10,707 bases of DNA from Candidatus Cloacimonadota bacterium (GCA_023230175.1 JALNXV010000093.1:1-10707), one strand, 5' to 3'; shown: positions 1-8,420, numbered from the stretch's first letter. The notes: generated by a model from the sequence alone, not told the origin. Program-made: numbers and translations.

Positions 1-777
1 ATCAATAATTGCAAGTCTGTCAACATCCGGATCAGTTGCAAAGCCGATATCTGCTTTATGTTGTTTGACAGCCTCTTCAATTTGTTTAAGGTTTTTACTT
101 AAAGGTTCCGGTGTATGTGCGAAATATCCGTGAGGTTCGCTATTTATTTCAATTAATTCACAGCCTAATTCTGCAAGCAAAATAGGAGAAATTACTCCCC
201 CTGCTCCGTTTACAGAATCAAGAACAACTTTAAATTTCTTTTGTCTGATTTTATCAATGTCAAGATAAGGGATATTTAAAATTTTATTTATATGTCTCCA
301 TGATGCTTCGTAGTCTTCAGTTTTTTTGCCAATTTTATTCCAAGCGACATATTCAATTGCATTATCAATCATAGCAAGGTATTGATTCATTACCTCAGGT
401 ATTAGAAACATACCTTCTTTATCAACAAATTTAATAGCATTCCATTCTGCAGGATTATGTGAGGCAGTAATGCACATTCCACCACAAGCGTCAGATTCTT
501 CTACTGCAAGGAGTAAGGTCGGAGTTGAAACTATCCCGAGATAAACTACGTCAACACCTACGCTTAGTAATCCGGATATTACTGCATGGGCAATAGTATC
601 TCCGGTGGTTCTGGAATCTCTACCGATTATAATATTTATTTTTTCATCTTGATTTTTTAGATATCTTGATTTTTGAAATAAACCAAATTGTGCAGCAAAG
701 TTCATTGCATTAATTGGATTTAGTGCTGAACCAAACATACCTCTAATACCTGAAACACTCATCATTAAATTACTCAT
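1..777 (-). CDS. glmM: Phosphohexomutase, GlmM-like (phosphoglucosamine/phosphomannomutase), C-terminus cut off by window edge
   Basis: This is the N-terminal 259 residues of an alpha-D-phosphohexomutase; the family is usually about 450-470 aa, so the last 200 or so residues lie outside the window. Visible parts are the N-terminal SVSGIRG motif (residues 7-13), the GRDSR substrate loop (52-56), the phosphoserine loop TASHNP (104-109, catalytic Ser106) and the metal-binding loop DPDVDR (249-254; the family usual is DPDADR). Such enzymes move phosphate between C6 and C1 of a hexose phosphate in the cytoplasm. The SVSGIRG and ASHNPAEWNA wording resembles the GlmM-type enzymes of Bacteroidota relatives, which make glucosamine-1-phosphate for UDP-GlcNAc; phosphomannomutase or phosphoglucomutase activity cannot be excluded because the sugar-specificity loop is missing. 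The ATG at 777 follows an AGAGGGA ribosome site. The gene lies 24 bp after the permease stop and is probably co-transcribed with it. Confidence 0.93.
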   Translation of the reverse strand, partial: MSNLMMSVSGIRGMFGSALNPINAMNFAAQFGLFQKSRYLKNQDEKINIIIGRDSRTTGDTIAHAVISGLLSVGVDVVYLGIVSTPTLLLAVEESDACGGMCITASHNPAEWNAIKFVDKEGMFLIPEVMNQYLAMIDNAIEYVAWNKIGKKTEDYEASWRHINKILNIPYLDIDKIRQKKFKVVLDSVNGAGGVISPILLAELGCELIEINSEPHGYFAHTPEPLSKNLKQIEEAVKQHKADIGFATDPDVDRLAIID

Positions 778-801
778 ATTGTCCCTCTGTTTATAAATAT
801 T

Positions 802-2067
802 TTATTCAAAATAATAAATTGCTTGAATAGGGTCTATTACTGCAGCTTTGTATGCAGGATATAACCCTGAAATAAATCCAATTAATAAGGAAAAGAAAAA
901 ACCTATATAAATACTCATTATAGAAATTGGAACACTGATACCGATAGCTAATCCAAGGATTTTTGTAATTAAAAATCCAAAGATTATACCAAAACAAGCT
1001 GCTATAAAAGACAAGGTTAATGCTTCTATGATAAAATAAAAAAAGATATCTTTATCTCTTGCTCCAATTGATTTCCTGACTCCAATCTCATTCATACGTT
1101 CGTTAATTGAAATAAGCAGTGTGCTAAAGAGTCCAATTCCACCAACTATAAGTGAAATTGAAGCAATTGCCAAAAGAGTTATTGACCATTTTTTTTGAAA
1201 TTCATCAATCTCTTGTGTCATTTCAAGCATATAAGAGCCAATATCTTCAAAGCTAAAATCTTTTGACATATTGTGTTTAGCTAATAATACTTGTCTGGTG
1301 TGATTACGCATATAATTGAAACTTTCAGAATCTTTTGCTTGTAAGACAATAGAATCTAAAGCCATATTGTTTTTATGATATACTGCAGCTGTTTTTAGTG
1401 GGATATATATGGCTTGCAAATCCCAATTCCTTTGCCAGTTATTCATATTAAAAGCATTTCCTTGACTTAGCTTGTCTTCATCTAAAATTCCAATAACTTG
1501 GTATCTATGATCACCTGAAGTGATAAATTTGCCGATAGGATTTTCATTAATAAAATTTTTTTGTGCATAATAATAACCTAAGACGCAAACTTTTTTAGCA
1601 TTTTTCATTTCAAAAGAATTAAAGAATCTGCCTTCTTTAATGGGATACGTTTTTGATTTAAAGAAATCTACGTTAGTACCAATAACTCTCATCCAGTTTC
1701 TATCGGGAGACATTGCCCATCTTTCTATTAAACCATAAACGTATTTTACTTCAATTTCAGCTTTTAAGCTTTGAAAATCATTATAGGTTAAGGGTTTAAT
1801 TTTTCTGTTTGCTGACCAGCTTCGTCTGATGCCAAAGCCTCTCCTGCGAGTATTTGAATCTTCAGTACCGGGAGAAACAACTAAAGAATTATCAAACCCT
1901 AAACTCTCCATTTGTTTATGAATTATTAATTTTAAGCCATTGACCGAAGAAAACATTGCGACAACAGAAGTTACGCCAATGATTATGCCTAATAAAGTTA
2001 AAAATGACCTAAATTTATGACTTAATATTGTTTGAATACTGCTAATAATTCCGTCAATAAAATGCAT
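802..2067 (-). CDS. MacB/FtsX-type ABC transporter permease
   Basis: A 421-aa inner-membrane permease of the MacB family. It has the expected plan: a short cytoplasmic N-terminus, a first membrane helix at about residues 20-40 (SFLTLLGIIIGVTSVV), a large extracytoplasmic MacB periplasmic-core domain at about 45-290, then an FtsX domain with three helices at about 295-320, 345-368 and 380-402. The coupling segment NERMNEIGVRKSIGARDKD (322-340) and the C-terminal GLYPAYKAAVIDPIQAI (401-417) are family hallmarks. Relatives work as dimers with a separate ATPase and often a membrane-fusion protein, in peptide, lipoprotein or drug export or as mechanotransmission machines. No ATPase or fusion-protein gene is visible here, so the substrate is unknown. 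The ATG at 2067 has a strong AGAAGGA site 4 bases upstream that overlaps the topA stop codon, suggesting translational coupling. An arginine-rich patch (residues 74-82) follows the first helix. Confidence 0.93.
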   Translation of the reverse strand: MHFIDGIISSIQTILSHKFRSFLTLLGIIIGVTSVVAMFSSVNGLKLIIHKQMESLGFDNSLVVSPGTEDSNTRRRGFGIRRSWSANRKIKPLTYNDFQSLKAEIEVKYVYGLIERWAMSPDRNWMRVIGTNVDFFKSKTYPIKEGRFFNSFEMKNAKKVCVLGYYYAQKNFINENPIGKFITSGDHRYQVIGILDEDKLSQGNAFNMNNWQRNWDLQAIYIPLKTAAVYHKNNMALDSIVLQAKDSESFNYMRNHTRQVLLAKHNMSKDFSFEDIGSYMLEMTQEIDEFQKKWSITLLAIASISLIVGGIGLFSTLLISINERMNEIGVRKSIGARDKDIFFYFIIEALTLSFIAACFGIIFGFLITKILGLAIGISVPISIMSIYIGFFFSLLIGFISGLYPAYKAAVIDPIQAIYYFE

Positions 2068-2071
2068 TTAT

Positions 2072-2078
2072 TCCTTCT
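2072..2078 (-). promoter_or_regulatory. Ribosome binding site of the permease gene, overlapping the topA stop
   Basis: On the minus strand AGAAGGA ends 4 bases before the permease ATG, and its first two bases are the last two of the topA TAG stop. A ribosome finishing topA would therefore sit on the start region of the next gene. It supports the 2067 start and co-transcription. Confidence 0.7.
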
Positions 2079-4455
2079 AAAAATATTCTTGTTTACAAAC
2101 CGGGCAGACTAATATAGGGTCTTTATCTTTTGTTGGGTGTACTTCAAGATAATAATTTCCGCAATTATCGCATTTGGTTGGGACAGGTTTGTAATTAGTG
2201 ATAAACTTACAGTCAGGATAATTTGAGCAAGCATAAAAGACACCTGCTTTTCTACTTTTTTTGCTTACAATTTCTCCATCTGAACATTCCGGACATTTAA
2301 CTCCTGTGGTTGGTGGTTTGATAAATCTGCATTTAGGATAGTTTGAGCAGGCAATAAAAGTACCGTATTTTCCTTTTCTTTCAACTAATTTACTTTGACA
2401 TTTTGGGCAAGTTTCTTCGAGTGTTTTTGGTTCTTCAATGATAATTTTACCCTCGGAGTCTCGAGTAAAGCTTTTGGCGTTTTTACATTTAGGATAACCT
2501 GAACAAGCAAGAAATTCACCTTTATTTGAATGCTTGATTAGCATTTCTTTGCCACATTTTTCACATACAATTCCTGATTTTTCGATAGTTTGCTCTATTA
2601 CTTTTATATTACCGTCTGCGTCTTTTTCAAAACTCTTGGCATTTTTACATTTAGGATAATTTGAACAGGCAAGAAATTCACCCTTTCTACTCATTTTAAT
2701 AACCATTTTGCTGTTACATTTCTCACAGATGATATCTGTTTCTTGTTCTAAGTCTTTTTTAGCTTCAGCTAGGTTTACCTTTGACATAAGATCTTTTATT
2801 GCTTCATAGTAGTCTTTTAGTAAAACTTGCCATTCTTGTTCGCCATATTCTATCTTATCTAATTTATTTTCCATTTCGGCAGTAAAGCTAACATTAAATA
2901 AATTGTCAAAATTGGTAACTAAAAATTTATTTACTATATGTCCCAAGTCAGTAGGGATAAATCTTTTTTCTTTTATTTCTACATATTTTCTTTCAACGAT
3001 GGTATTAGTAATACTGGCATAAGTAGAAGGACGCCCAATGCCTTTTGCTTCAAGTTCTTTGATAAGTTGAGCCTCACTAAAATATGCCGGTGGTTTAGTA
3101 AAATGCTGTTTTCCTGAGATAGTATCGTGTTCTAATAAGTCATTTAATTGATAATCTTTATCAATATTTTCACCGGTTACAACGTTGATATGCGGGTAAA
3201 TTTCATAAAAACCTTTTTCGAGGATGACGCTACCTGTTGCTTTAAACATAGCTTTTCCGCAAGAAATTTCTATACTCACAGTACTCAGTTTCATAGGTAT
3301 GATTTGGGTTGCTGTAAATCTTTTCCAGATGATATCATAAAGTTTTAGTTGATCTTTCGAGAGGTATGTCTTTAGATCGTCAGGGCTTCTCCATGGATAT
3401 GTTGGTCTAACTGCTTCGTGGGCATCTTGAGCTGCGTTTTTATTTTTAAAAGTTCTTTTGGTTTTGAATAATTTATCTTTACCAAGTTTTTTGACTATAT
3501 ATTCTCTTAATATTTCATTAGCTTCATCAGAAATTCTCATAGAATCTGTTCTCATATAAGTAATCAATCCGAGAGTTTCGCCTTGAATGTCTAAGCCTTC
3601 GTATAATTGTTGAGCGATCATCATAGTTTTTTTACCGTTAAAACCTAAGAGTCTTGATGCATCTTGTTGTAATGTACTGGTAATATAAGGTGGGGGAGGT
3701 TGAATAAATCTTTCAGATTGTTTGTATGCTGAAATTTGAGATTGTTTATCTTTCAATTCATCTAAGATTTGTTTAGTTTGTTCTTCATTTTTGAGATTAA
3801 TTTTTTCTCCGTTAAATTGTTGTAGGACAGCTTTAAAATGAGGAAGGTTGTCTCTCCAAAATTCAGCTTCAATTGACCAGAATTCTTCCGGAACAAAGGC
3901 CTTGATAGCGTCGTCACGTTCGCAAATTAGCCTTAAAGCTACAGATTGAACACGTCCCGCAGAAAGGTTATTTTTTAATAATCTCCAAAGTAGAGGACTA
4001 ATTTTATATCCGACAATTCTATCAAGAATTCTTCTTGCTTGTTGAGCATTTACTTTATTGTCATCAATTTTGCCGGGTTTTTCAATAGCTTCGGTGATAG
4101 CTTTTTTAGTAATTTCGTTGAAGACAATTCTATATACCGGTTTATCTTTTGTTTCTTTTTCTAAAAGGTTAGCGAGATGCCAAGCGATAGCTTCTCCTTC
4201 GCGGTCATAGTCAGAAGCTAAATAAATTGAGTCAGATTCTGCTGCGTTATGTTTGAGTTCATTAATCAGCTTTTTTTTGCTTGCGTCAATGACGTATTTA
4301 GGTTTGAAGTTATCATCTACATCAACGCCGATTTCTTTTTTGGGCAGGTCTCTGACGTGCCCCATTGAGGCTTTGACGGTGTATTTATTGTCTAAATATT
4401 TTCCAATAGTTTTTGCTTTTGCAGGAGATTCCACTATAATTAAAGGTTTTGCCAT
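2077..4455 (-). CDS. topA: DNA topoisomerase I (type IA)
   Basis: A complete 792-aa type IA topoisomerase that relaxes negatively supercoiled DNA through a 5'-phosphotyrosine link. The TOPRIM domain is at the N-terminus: IIVESPAKAKTIGKYL (6-21, with Glu9) and SDYDREGEAIAWH (81-93, with the acidic triad Asp82, Asp84, Glu86). The catalytic tyrosine is Tyr300 in GLITYMRTDS, and the conserved SAGRVQSVALRLICER segment is at 165-180. The C-terminal tail from about 577 carries four C4 zinc fingers of the usual CxxC...CSNYPKC form (cysteines 577/580/597/603, 631/634/651/657, 683/686/703/709, 721/724/743/749) and a fifth, more divergent CxxC...CxxC pair (762/765/784/787). The first two fingers and their linkers are near copies of each other. 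The ATG at 4455 is preceded by a modest AAAGAGA site and lies 12 bp after the stop of the Smg-like gene. Confidence 0.98.
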   Translation of the reverse strand: MAKPLIIVESPAKAKTIGKYLDNKYTVKASMGHVRDLPKKEIGVDVDDNFKPKYVIDASKKKLINELKHNAAESDSIYLASDYDREGEAIAWHLANLLEKETKDKPVYRIVFNEITKKAITEAIEKPGKIDDNKVNAQQARRILDRIVGYKISPLLWRLLKNNLSAGRVQSVALRLICERDDAIKAFVPEEFWSIEAEFWRDNLPHFKAVLQQFNGEKINLKNEEQTKQILDELKDKQSQISAYKQSERFIQPPPPYITSTLQQDASRLLGFNGKKTMMIAQQLYEGLDIQGETLGLITYMRTDSMRISDEANEILREYIVKKLGKDKLFKTKRTFKNKNAAQDAHEAVRPTYPWRSPDDLKTYLSKDQLKLYDIIWKRFTATQIIPMKLSTVSIEISCGKAMFKATGSVILEKGFYEIYPHINVVTGENIDKDYQLNDLLEHDTISGKQHFTKPPAYFSEAQLIKELEAKGIGRPSTYASITNTIVERKYVEIKEKRFIPTDLGHIVNKFLVTNFDNLFNVSFTAEMENKLDKIEYGEQEWQVLLKDYYEAIKDLMSKVNLAEAKKDLEQETDIICEKCNSKMVIKMSRKGEFLACSNYPKCKNAKSFEKDADGNIKVIEQTIEKSGIVCEKCGKEMLIKHSNKGEFLACSGYPKCKNAKSFTRDSEGKIIIEEPKTLEETCPKCQSKLVERKGKYGTFIACSNYPKCRFIKPPTTGVKCPECSDGEIVSKKSRKAGVFYACSNYPDCKFITNYKPVPTKCDNCGNYYLEVHPTKDKDPILVCPVCKQEYF

Positions 4456-4467
4456 ATTATCTCTTTC

Positions 4468-4890
4468 TTAATGTATGGTTGAATTTAAATTATTTATTAG
4501 TTTAGGATTTTCTATATACATCCTAAAGGTTGTAGTAATAGATGTTTCTTCAAAGCCTGTTGCTCCAATGAGTTCAATCATTGTAATTGCCGTATTTGTA
4601 TCGATTTTTTTATTAAGTTTTCCTAAGCTAAAGACTGCAGCAGACATAAACTTTTCAAAAAAGGTTAAGTCTATTTGGTTATTATCAATAAATTTAATAA
4701 GTTCATTAAAAGATTCTTGAGTAAAAATCTCTTTTTCTTCATCGCTCAAAATCCTATTGAATATCGAGTATGAGTTAGGTCTAATTTCTTCATTTTGAGC
4801 AGCTAATTTCTTGGGGAATATTCTACTGCCTTTAGTTTTACTTTTTTCTAATAAAGATTTAAAAAAATCTATTTCAATATCATTCATCAT
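4468..4890 (-). CDS. Small Smg/DUF494-like protein beside topA
   Basis: A 140-aa soluble, probably helical protein with no signal peptide or membrane segment. I do not recognise it with certainty. The middle part, RILSDEEKEIFTQES (residues 46-60) followed by a helix and DNNQIDLTFFEKFMSAAVFSL (69-89), resembles the core of DUF494/Smg proteins, which carry an R-[IY]-[YFS]-[ST]-x-EE segment, then a helix, a QI/QL turn and a [VL]IERAL-type helix. Known smg genes of proteobacteria also lie next to topA (the dprA-smg-topA order), so position and sequence agree. The N-terminal 35 residues do not look like Smg. The function of Smg is not established. Two consecutive ATG codons (4890 and 4887) follow a strong AAGAGGT site, so the start is certain to within one codon. 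The gene lies 97 bp after secA and 12 bp before topA. Confidence 0.85.
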   Translation of the reverse strand: MMNDIEIDFFKSLLEKSKTKGSRIFPKKLAAQNEEIRPNSYSIFNRILSDEEKEIFTQESFNELIKFIDNNQIDLTFFEKFMSAAVFSLGKLNKKIDTNTAITMIELIGATGFEETSITTTFRMYIENPKLINNLNSTIH

Positions 4891-4932
4891 TTGTTTTTAC
4901 CTCTTATATTAAAGATTAAGTGATTTTATAAA

Positions 4933-4958
4933 AATGCAAAATTTATTTTTATTGCATT
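4933..4958 (-). terminator. Weak hairpin with short T-run between secA and the Smg-like gene
   Basis: On the minus strand AATGCAA and TTGCATT can pair (7 bp, AT-rich) around a 12-base loop, and five T residues end or follow the stem. This could be a weak terminator or attenuator that lowers expression of the downstream genes. The stem is poor and the surrounding DNA is very AT-rich, so chance pairing is quite possible. Confidence 0.25.
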
Positions 4959-4987
4959 ATCTGGTTAAGAAGCAAGGTTGATATAAA

Positions 4988-7900
4988 TTAGTCATTATAT
5001 GTTTCATTTTCCGGCTTACCACAGCATTTTTTATATTTTTTTCCGCTACCGCAAGGGCAGGGGTCGTTTCTGCCAATTTTTTCATTTGCAACTATAGGCT
5101 GTAATTTTTGTTTTTCACTTTGATGTTTTTTTTCTTGAGGGTTTGGTTTAGCTTTATACATACCGGCTTTGATGGCAGCTTGTTCAAGGGCTGATAAATC
5201 TTCATGTTTCATAGTAGCATTTGCCAATATATTTTCTATATTTTGATTTGTAATTATGTAAGAGTTAAAGACTTTTTTGACAGTGTTTTCGTGAATTCGA
5301 TAAATTAATTCTTCAAATAGTCCGTAACTTTCTTTTTTATATTCAGTTAGAGGGTCTTTATTGGCATAGGCTCTAAATGAAATACCTTCTTTTAAGATGT
5401 CCATTTCATGAAGGTGTTCTCTCCATTCATTGTCAACAATTTCTAAGAGACAACGTCTTTCAATTTCTCTTAAAATATCTGTGCCGAGCATATCTTCCCT
5501 TTTGGTATAGTTGAGTTTAGTAATTTCTTTAAGAGTGTCTGTCAGGATTTCTATATCAAGTCTATCTAAATTAAATTCAGACATAGGGATTTGAAATTTT
5601 AGGTTGACTTCAAACCAGTTTAAGAGAGTATCTAAAGGCCATTCTTCAACGTATTTTATGTCTCCGATATATTGAGAAACTAAGTTGTCAATTGTGCTGT
5701 CAATCATATCTTGAATGTCGTTATTTACGTCATATCCTTTTAAAACGTTACGACGATATGTATATATAACTTCTCTTTGTTGATTCATAACTTCGTCATA
5801 TTTGATTAATTGTTTTCTTATTTCAAAATTTTGGGTTTCTACTCTTTTTTGAGCACCCTCAACAGCTTTTGACATCCAAGGGTGTCTGATTGCTTCTCCG
5901 GGTTGCAAACCCATTTTCATCATAAGAGGAGCTATTTTTTCAGAACCGAATAATCTCATTAAGTCGTCTTCAAGAGAAAGATAAAAGCGTGAAGTACCCG
6001 GATCGCCTTGACGACCGGCTCTACCTCTTAATTGTCTGTCAATTCTTCTGCTTTCGTGTCTTTCTGTACCGATAATATGTAAACCGTCTAAAGGTCTTCC
6101 AAAAGGAAATTCTTGAGAAATTTCTTTTTTTATGTTTTGATAATCTTCTTTATTTTTTGTTATTACACTTGAACCAAGTTTAATGTCAGTACCACGACCA
6201 GCCATATTTGTTGCGATGGTAACAGAACCGGGTTGTCCTGCATTAGCTACAATTTCGGCTTCTTGTTGGTGATACTTAGCGTTAAGAACTTTGTGAGGTA
6301 TTTTTTTTCTTTGGAGAAGTCGGCTAAGGGTTTCACTTGATTCTACAGTGACAGTTCCAATAAGAACAGGTTTTTTTTGAGTATGCCAATATTCTATTTC
6401 ATTGATGATTGCGTTATATTTTTCGTTTTTTGTCATATAGATTACATCATCATGGTCAAGTCTGGTAAGGGGTAGATTAGTAGGTATAGCCTTTACCGGG
6501 AGTTTATATATTTCATAAAATTCGCCTTCTTCAGTGACGGCAGTACCGGTCATACCGGAAAGTTTTTCATACATTCTGAAATAATTTTGTAAGGTTATTG
6601 TAGCATAAGTTTGAGTTGCTTCTTCAATTTTTACTTTTTCTTTTGCTTCGAGAGCTTGGTGTAGCCCATCGCTAAATCTTCTACCGGTCATCATACGTCC
6701 GGTAAATTCGTCAACAATAACGACTTTATTATCTTGTACTACATAATCTTTGTCTTTTTCAAAGAGTGAATATGCTTTTATTAATTGAGAAATATCGTGC
6801 AAGATTTCATTATTGTCAAAATATTTTGTGGAGAGTTCTTCTTTTTTGAGTTGCTTTTCTTGAGGGGTAAGTTGTTCGTCTTCATCAACTTTTTGTAGTA
6901 TGTCTTCAAGTTGTAGTACTTCAAATATATTTGGGTATTTATCAGAAACTACATCTCGACCTTTTTCACATAAATCAGCAGTATTGTGAGCTTCTTCGAT
7001 TATAAAGAATAGATCGTTATCTATCTCGTGCATTTTTTTGTCTCGAAGTAAAACACCTTCGTAGTCTTGTGTGAGTTTTTTCATATCGGGGTCTTGCATA
7101 ATTTTACTGAAAGCTTTATTTTTAGGAGCACCTCTTTTAACAGTAACTAATAAACGTGCTAATCTTTCATTATCTTCATTATTGGGTTTTTCTAATTTTT
7201 GCAGTTCGCGTATTTCACTTAAAAATCTTAGGATGAGTTGATTTTGATAGGTGATTATTGTTTTGATAAGAGGGTCGATATCATGATAAAAGTTTTTACT
7301 TTCAGAAACCGGACCTGAAATTATGAGAGGTGTTCTTGCTTCATCAATTAAGATAGAGTCAACCTCATCAATAATAGCAAAGAAATGTCCACGTTGTGAG
7401 AGGTTATCCGGAGAGATTGCCATATTATCTCTAAGGTAATCAAAACCAAATTCACTGTTTGTGCCGTAAGTTATATCACAATTATAAGCATCTTGCCTTC
7501 CATAAGGGTCCATACCGGTAGTAATAGTTCCAACTGTTAGTCCGTGATATTCAAAAATTGGTTTCATCCATTCAGCATCACGTTGAACAAGATAATCATT
7601 GACTGTTACTAAATGCACTCCTCTGCCGGTTAAAGCATTTAAGAATAGAGGCATTGTAGCAACTAATGTTTTACCTTCACCGGTTGCCATTTCAGCTATA
7701 TTGCCTTGATGTAAAGCTATCGCACCGATTAATTGAACGTCAAAAGGAACCATATCCCATTCTGTTAAATGACCTCGAACATCATATTTATGGCCGAGTA
7801 AACGCCTGCAAGTCTCTTTTATAATAGCGTAAACTTCAATTAGATTATCATCTAAAGCATCGACAGTAACAGTTTTTAAGTTTTCTTTTTGCTTGTCAAT

Positions 7901-8161
7901 TTCGATACTTAACTTATCACGTTCTTTTTCAGTAGCTGCTTCTTGGTATTTTTTAGTTAGTTGCTCAACTTTTTCTTCTTCAGGACCTATTTGTCCTCTT
8001 ATTTCTTTCCTTATGTCAGAGATTAGCTTTTTGAAATCTTCTTCGGATAAGGTTTGTAATTCGTTAAATCTATTGTTAATAGCGTCAATAATAGGGTCTA
8101 ATTTCTTTATTTCTTTAACATTTTTATCGCCAAATATTTTATTGAGTAATTTAGTAATCAT
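4988..8161 (-). CDS. secA: Preprotein translocase ATPase SecA
   Basis: A complete 1057-aa SecA, the cytoplasmic motor that pushes unfolded secretory proteins through SecYEG. In order: an N-terminal coiled-coil insertion (about 60-100), Walker A as ATGEGKT (159-165), TVNDYLVQRDAEWM (186-199), Walker B/DEVD in IIDEVDSILIDEARTP (263-278), a charged insertion (about 285-450), the preprotein-crosslinking region around IVDEFTGRMMTGRRFSDGLHQA (482-503), the second helicase domain with TNMAGRGTDIKL (651-662) and the arginine-finger region RQLRGRAGRQGDPG (709-722), the two-helix-finger region around 905-945, and a C-terminal zinc-binding SEC-C tail with cysteines 1035, 1037, 1046 and 1047. The two insertions explain the length compared with about 900 aa in E. 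coli and are usual in FCB-group SecA. The ATG at 8161 follows an AGAAGGA site. The missing proline-rich linker is replaced by a Lys/Gln-rich one (1002-1022). Confidence 0.98.
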   Translation of the reverse strand: MITKLLNKIFGDKNVKEIKKLDPIIDAINNRFNELQTLSEEDFKKLISDIRKEIRGQIGPEEEKVEQLTKKYQEAATEKERDKLSIEIDKQKENLKTVTVDALDDNLIEVYAIIKETCRRLLGHKYDVRGHLTEWDMVPFDVQLIGAIALHQGNIAEMATGEGKTLVATMPLFLNALTGRGVHLVTVNDYLVQRDAEWMKPIFEYHGLTVGTITTGMDPYGRQDAYNCDITYGTNSEFGFDYLRDNMAISPDNLSQRGHFFAIIDEVDSILIDEARTPLIISGPVSESKNFYHDIDPLIKTIITYQNQLILRFLSEIRELQKLEKPNNEDNERLARLLVTVKRGAPKNKAFSKIMQDPDMKKLTQDYEGVLLRDKKMHEIDNDLFFIIEEAHNTADLCEKGRDVVSDKYPNIFEVLQLEDILQKVDEDEQLTPQEKQLKKEELSTKYFDNNEILHDISQLIKAYSLFEKDKDYVVQDNKVVIVDEFTGRMMTGRRFSDGLHQALEAKEKVKIEEATQTYATITLQNYFRMYEKLSGMTGTAVTEEGEFYEIYKLPVKAIPTNLPLTRLDHDDVIYMTKNEKYNAIINEIEYWHTQKKPVLIGTVTVESSETLSRLLQRKKIPHKVLNAKYHQQEAEIVANAGQPGSVTIATNMAGRGTDIKLGSSVITKNKEDYQNIKKEISQEFPFGRPLDGLHIIGTERHESRRIDRQLRGRAGRQGDPGTSRFYLSLEDDLMRLFGSEKIAPLMMKMGLQPGEAIRHPWMSKAVEGAQKRVETQNFEIRKQLIKYDEVMNQQREVIYTYRRNVLKGYDVNNDIQDMIDSTIDNLVSQYIGDIKYVEEWPLDTLLNWFEVNLKFQIPMSEFNLDRLDIEILTDTLKEITKLNYTKREDMLGTDILREIERRCLLEIVDNEWREHLHEMDILKEGISFRAYANKDPLTEYKKESYGLFEELIYRIHENTVKKVFNSYIITNQNIENILANATMKHEDLSALEQAAIKAGMYKAKPNPQEKKHQSEKQKLQPIVANEKIGRNDPCPCGSGKKYKKCCGKPENETYND

Positions 8162-8193
8162 TTTAAAATCCTTCTATTGAATTTTGTAAACCA

Positions 8194-8220
8194 TTTATAG
8201 TCAACGGTGACATTTGTCAA
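8194..8220 (-). promoter_or_regulatory. Candidate sigma-70-type promoter of secA
   Basis: On the minus strand a perfect TTGACA (8220-8215) is followed after 15 bases by TATAAA (8199-8194). The spacer is shorter than the ideal 17, so the pairing is plausible rather than certain. The predicted transcript start is about 20-30 bases upstream of the secA ATG, leaving room for its AGAAGGA ribosome site. Confidence 0.45.
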
Positions 8221-8332
8221 TCTTTAATTTTTTTGGCAGGTGTGTTAAATATAATTTTGAATATAACCATTTAATCAGTAGATTGATAACGTTTATTCTC
8301 AAATAAAGATTGTTGAATAATCATAAAATGTT

Positions 8333-8354
8333 GTGCGAGCATCCTTGCTTGCAC
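8333..8354 (+). repeat. REP-like palindrome, copy 1
   Basis: A 22-bp imperfect palindrome: arms GTGCGAGC and GCTTGCAC (8 pairs, one of them G-T when folded as RNA) around the loop ATCCTT. The same 22 bases occur at 8399-8420 and, as reverse complement, at 10674-10695; identity to both extends 5 bases to the left (ATGTT). It is GC-richer than its surroundings. Form and multiplicity resemble REP elements of the kind dispersed by RAYT (TnpA-REP) transposases, none of which is in the window. Confidence 0.85.
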
Positions 8355-8362
8355 TTGTTTTG

Positions 8363-8388
8363 TTACAAGCCGGAATAGACTGTCTCAA
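8363..8388 (+). repeat. Left arm of 26-bp imperfect inverted repeat
   Basis: It contains TTACAAGC (8363-8370) and CTGTCTCAA (8380-8388), and matches the complement of the arm at 8495-8520 at 21 of 26 positions. Confidence 0.65.
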
Positions 8389-8398
8389 TAATAATGTT

Positions 8399-8420
8399 GT
8401 GCGAGCATCCTTGCTTGCAC
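8399..8420 (+). repeat. REP-like palindrome, copy 2
   Basis: Identical over 22 bases to copy 1, in the same orientation and 44 bp downstream of it; with flanking bases the identity spans about 30 bp (from AATGTT on the left to TT on the right). It lies inside the segment bounded by the 8363-8388 / 8495-8520 inverted repeats, whereas copy 1 lies just outside it. Confidence 0.85.

Noticed and set aside
3148..3348. Open frames on the opposite strand inside topA, secA and other genes
   Set aside because: They overlap genes with full family motifs, have no ribosome sites and no recognisable protein features.
7300..7730. SecA charged insertion (about residues 285-450 lie at 6810-7310) as a novel domain fusion
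   Set aside because: An insertion at this place is usual in SecA of Bacteroidota, Chlorobi and relatives, so the protein is ordinary for the group.
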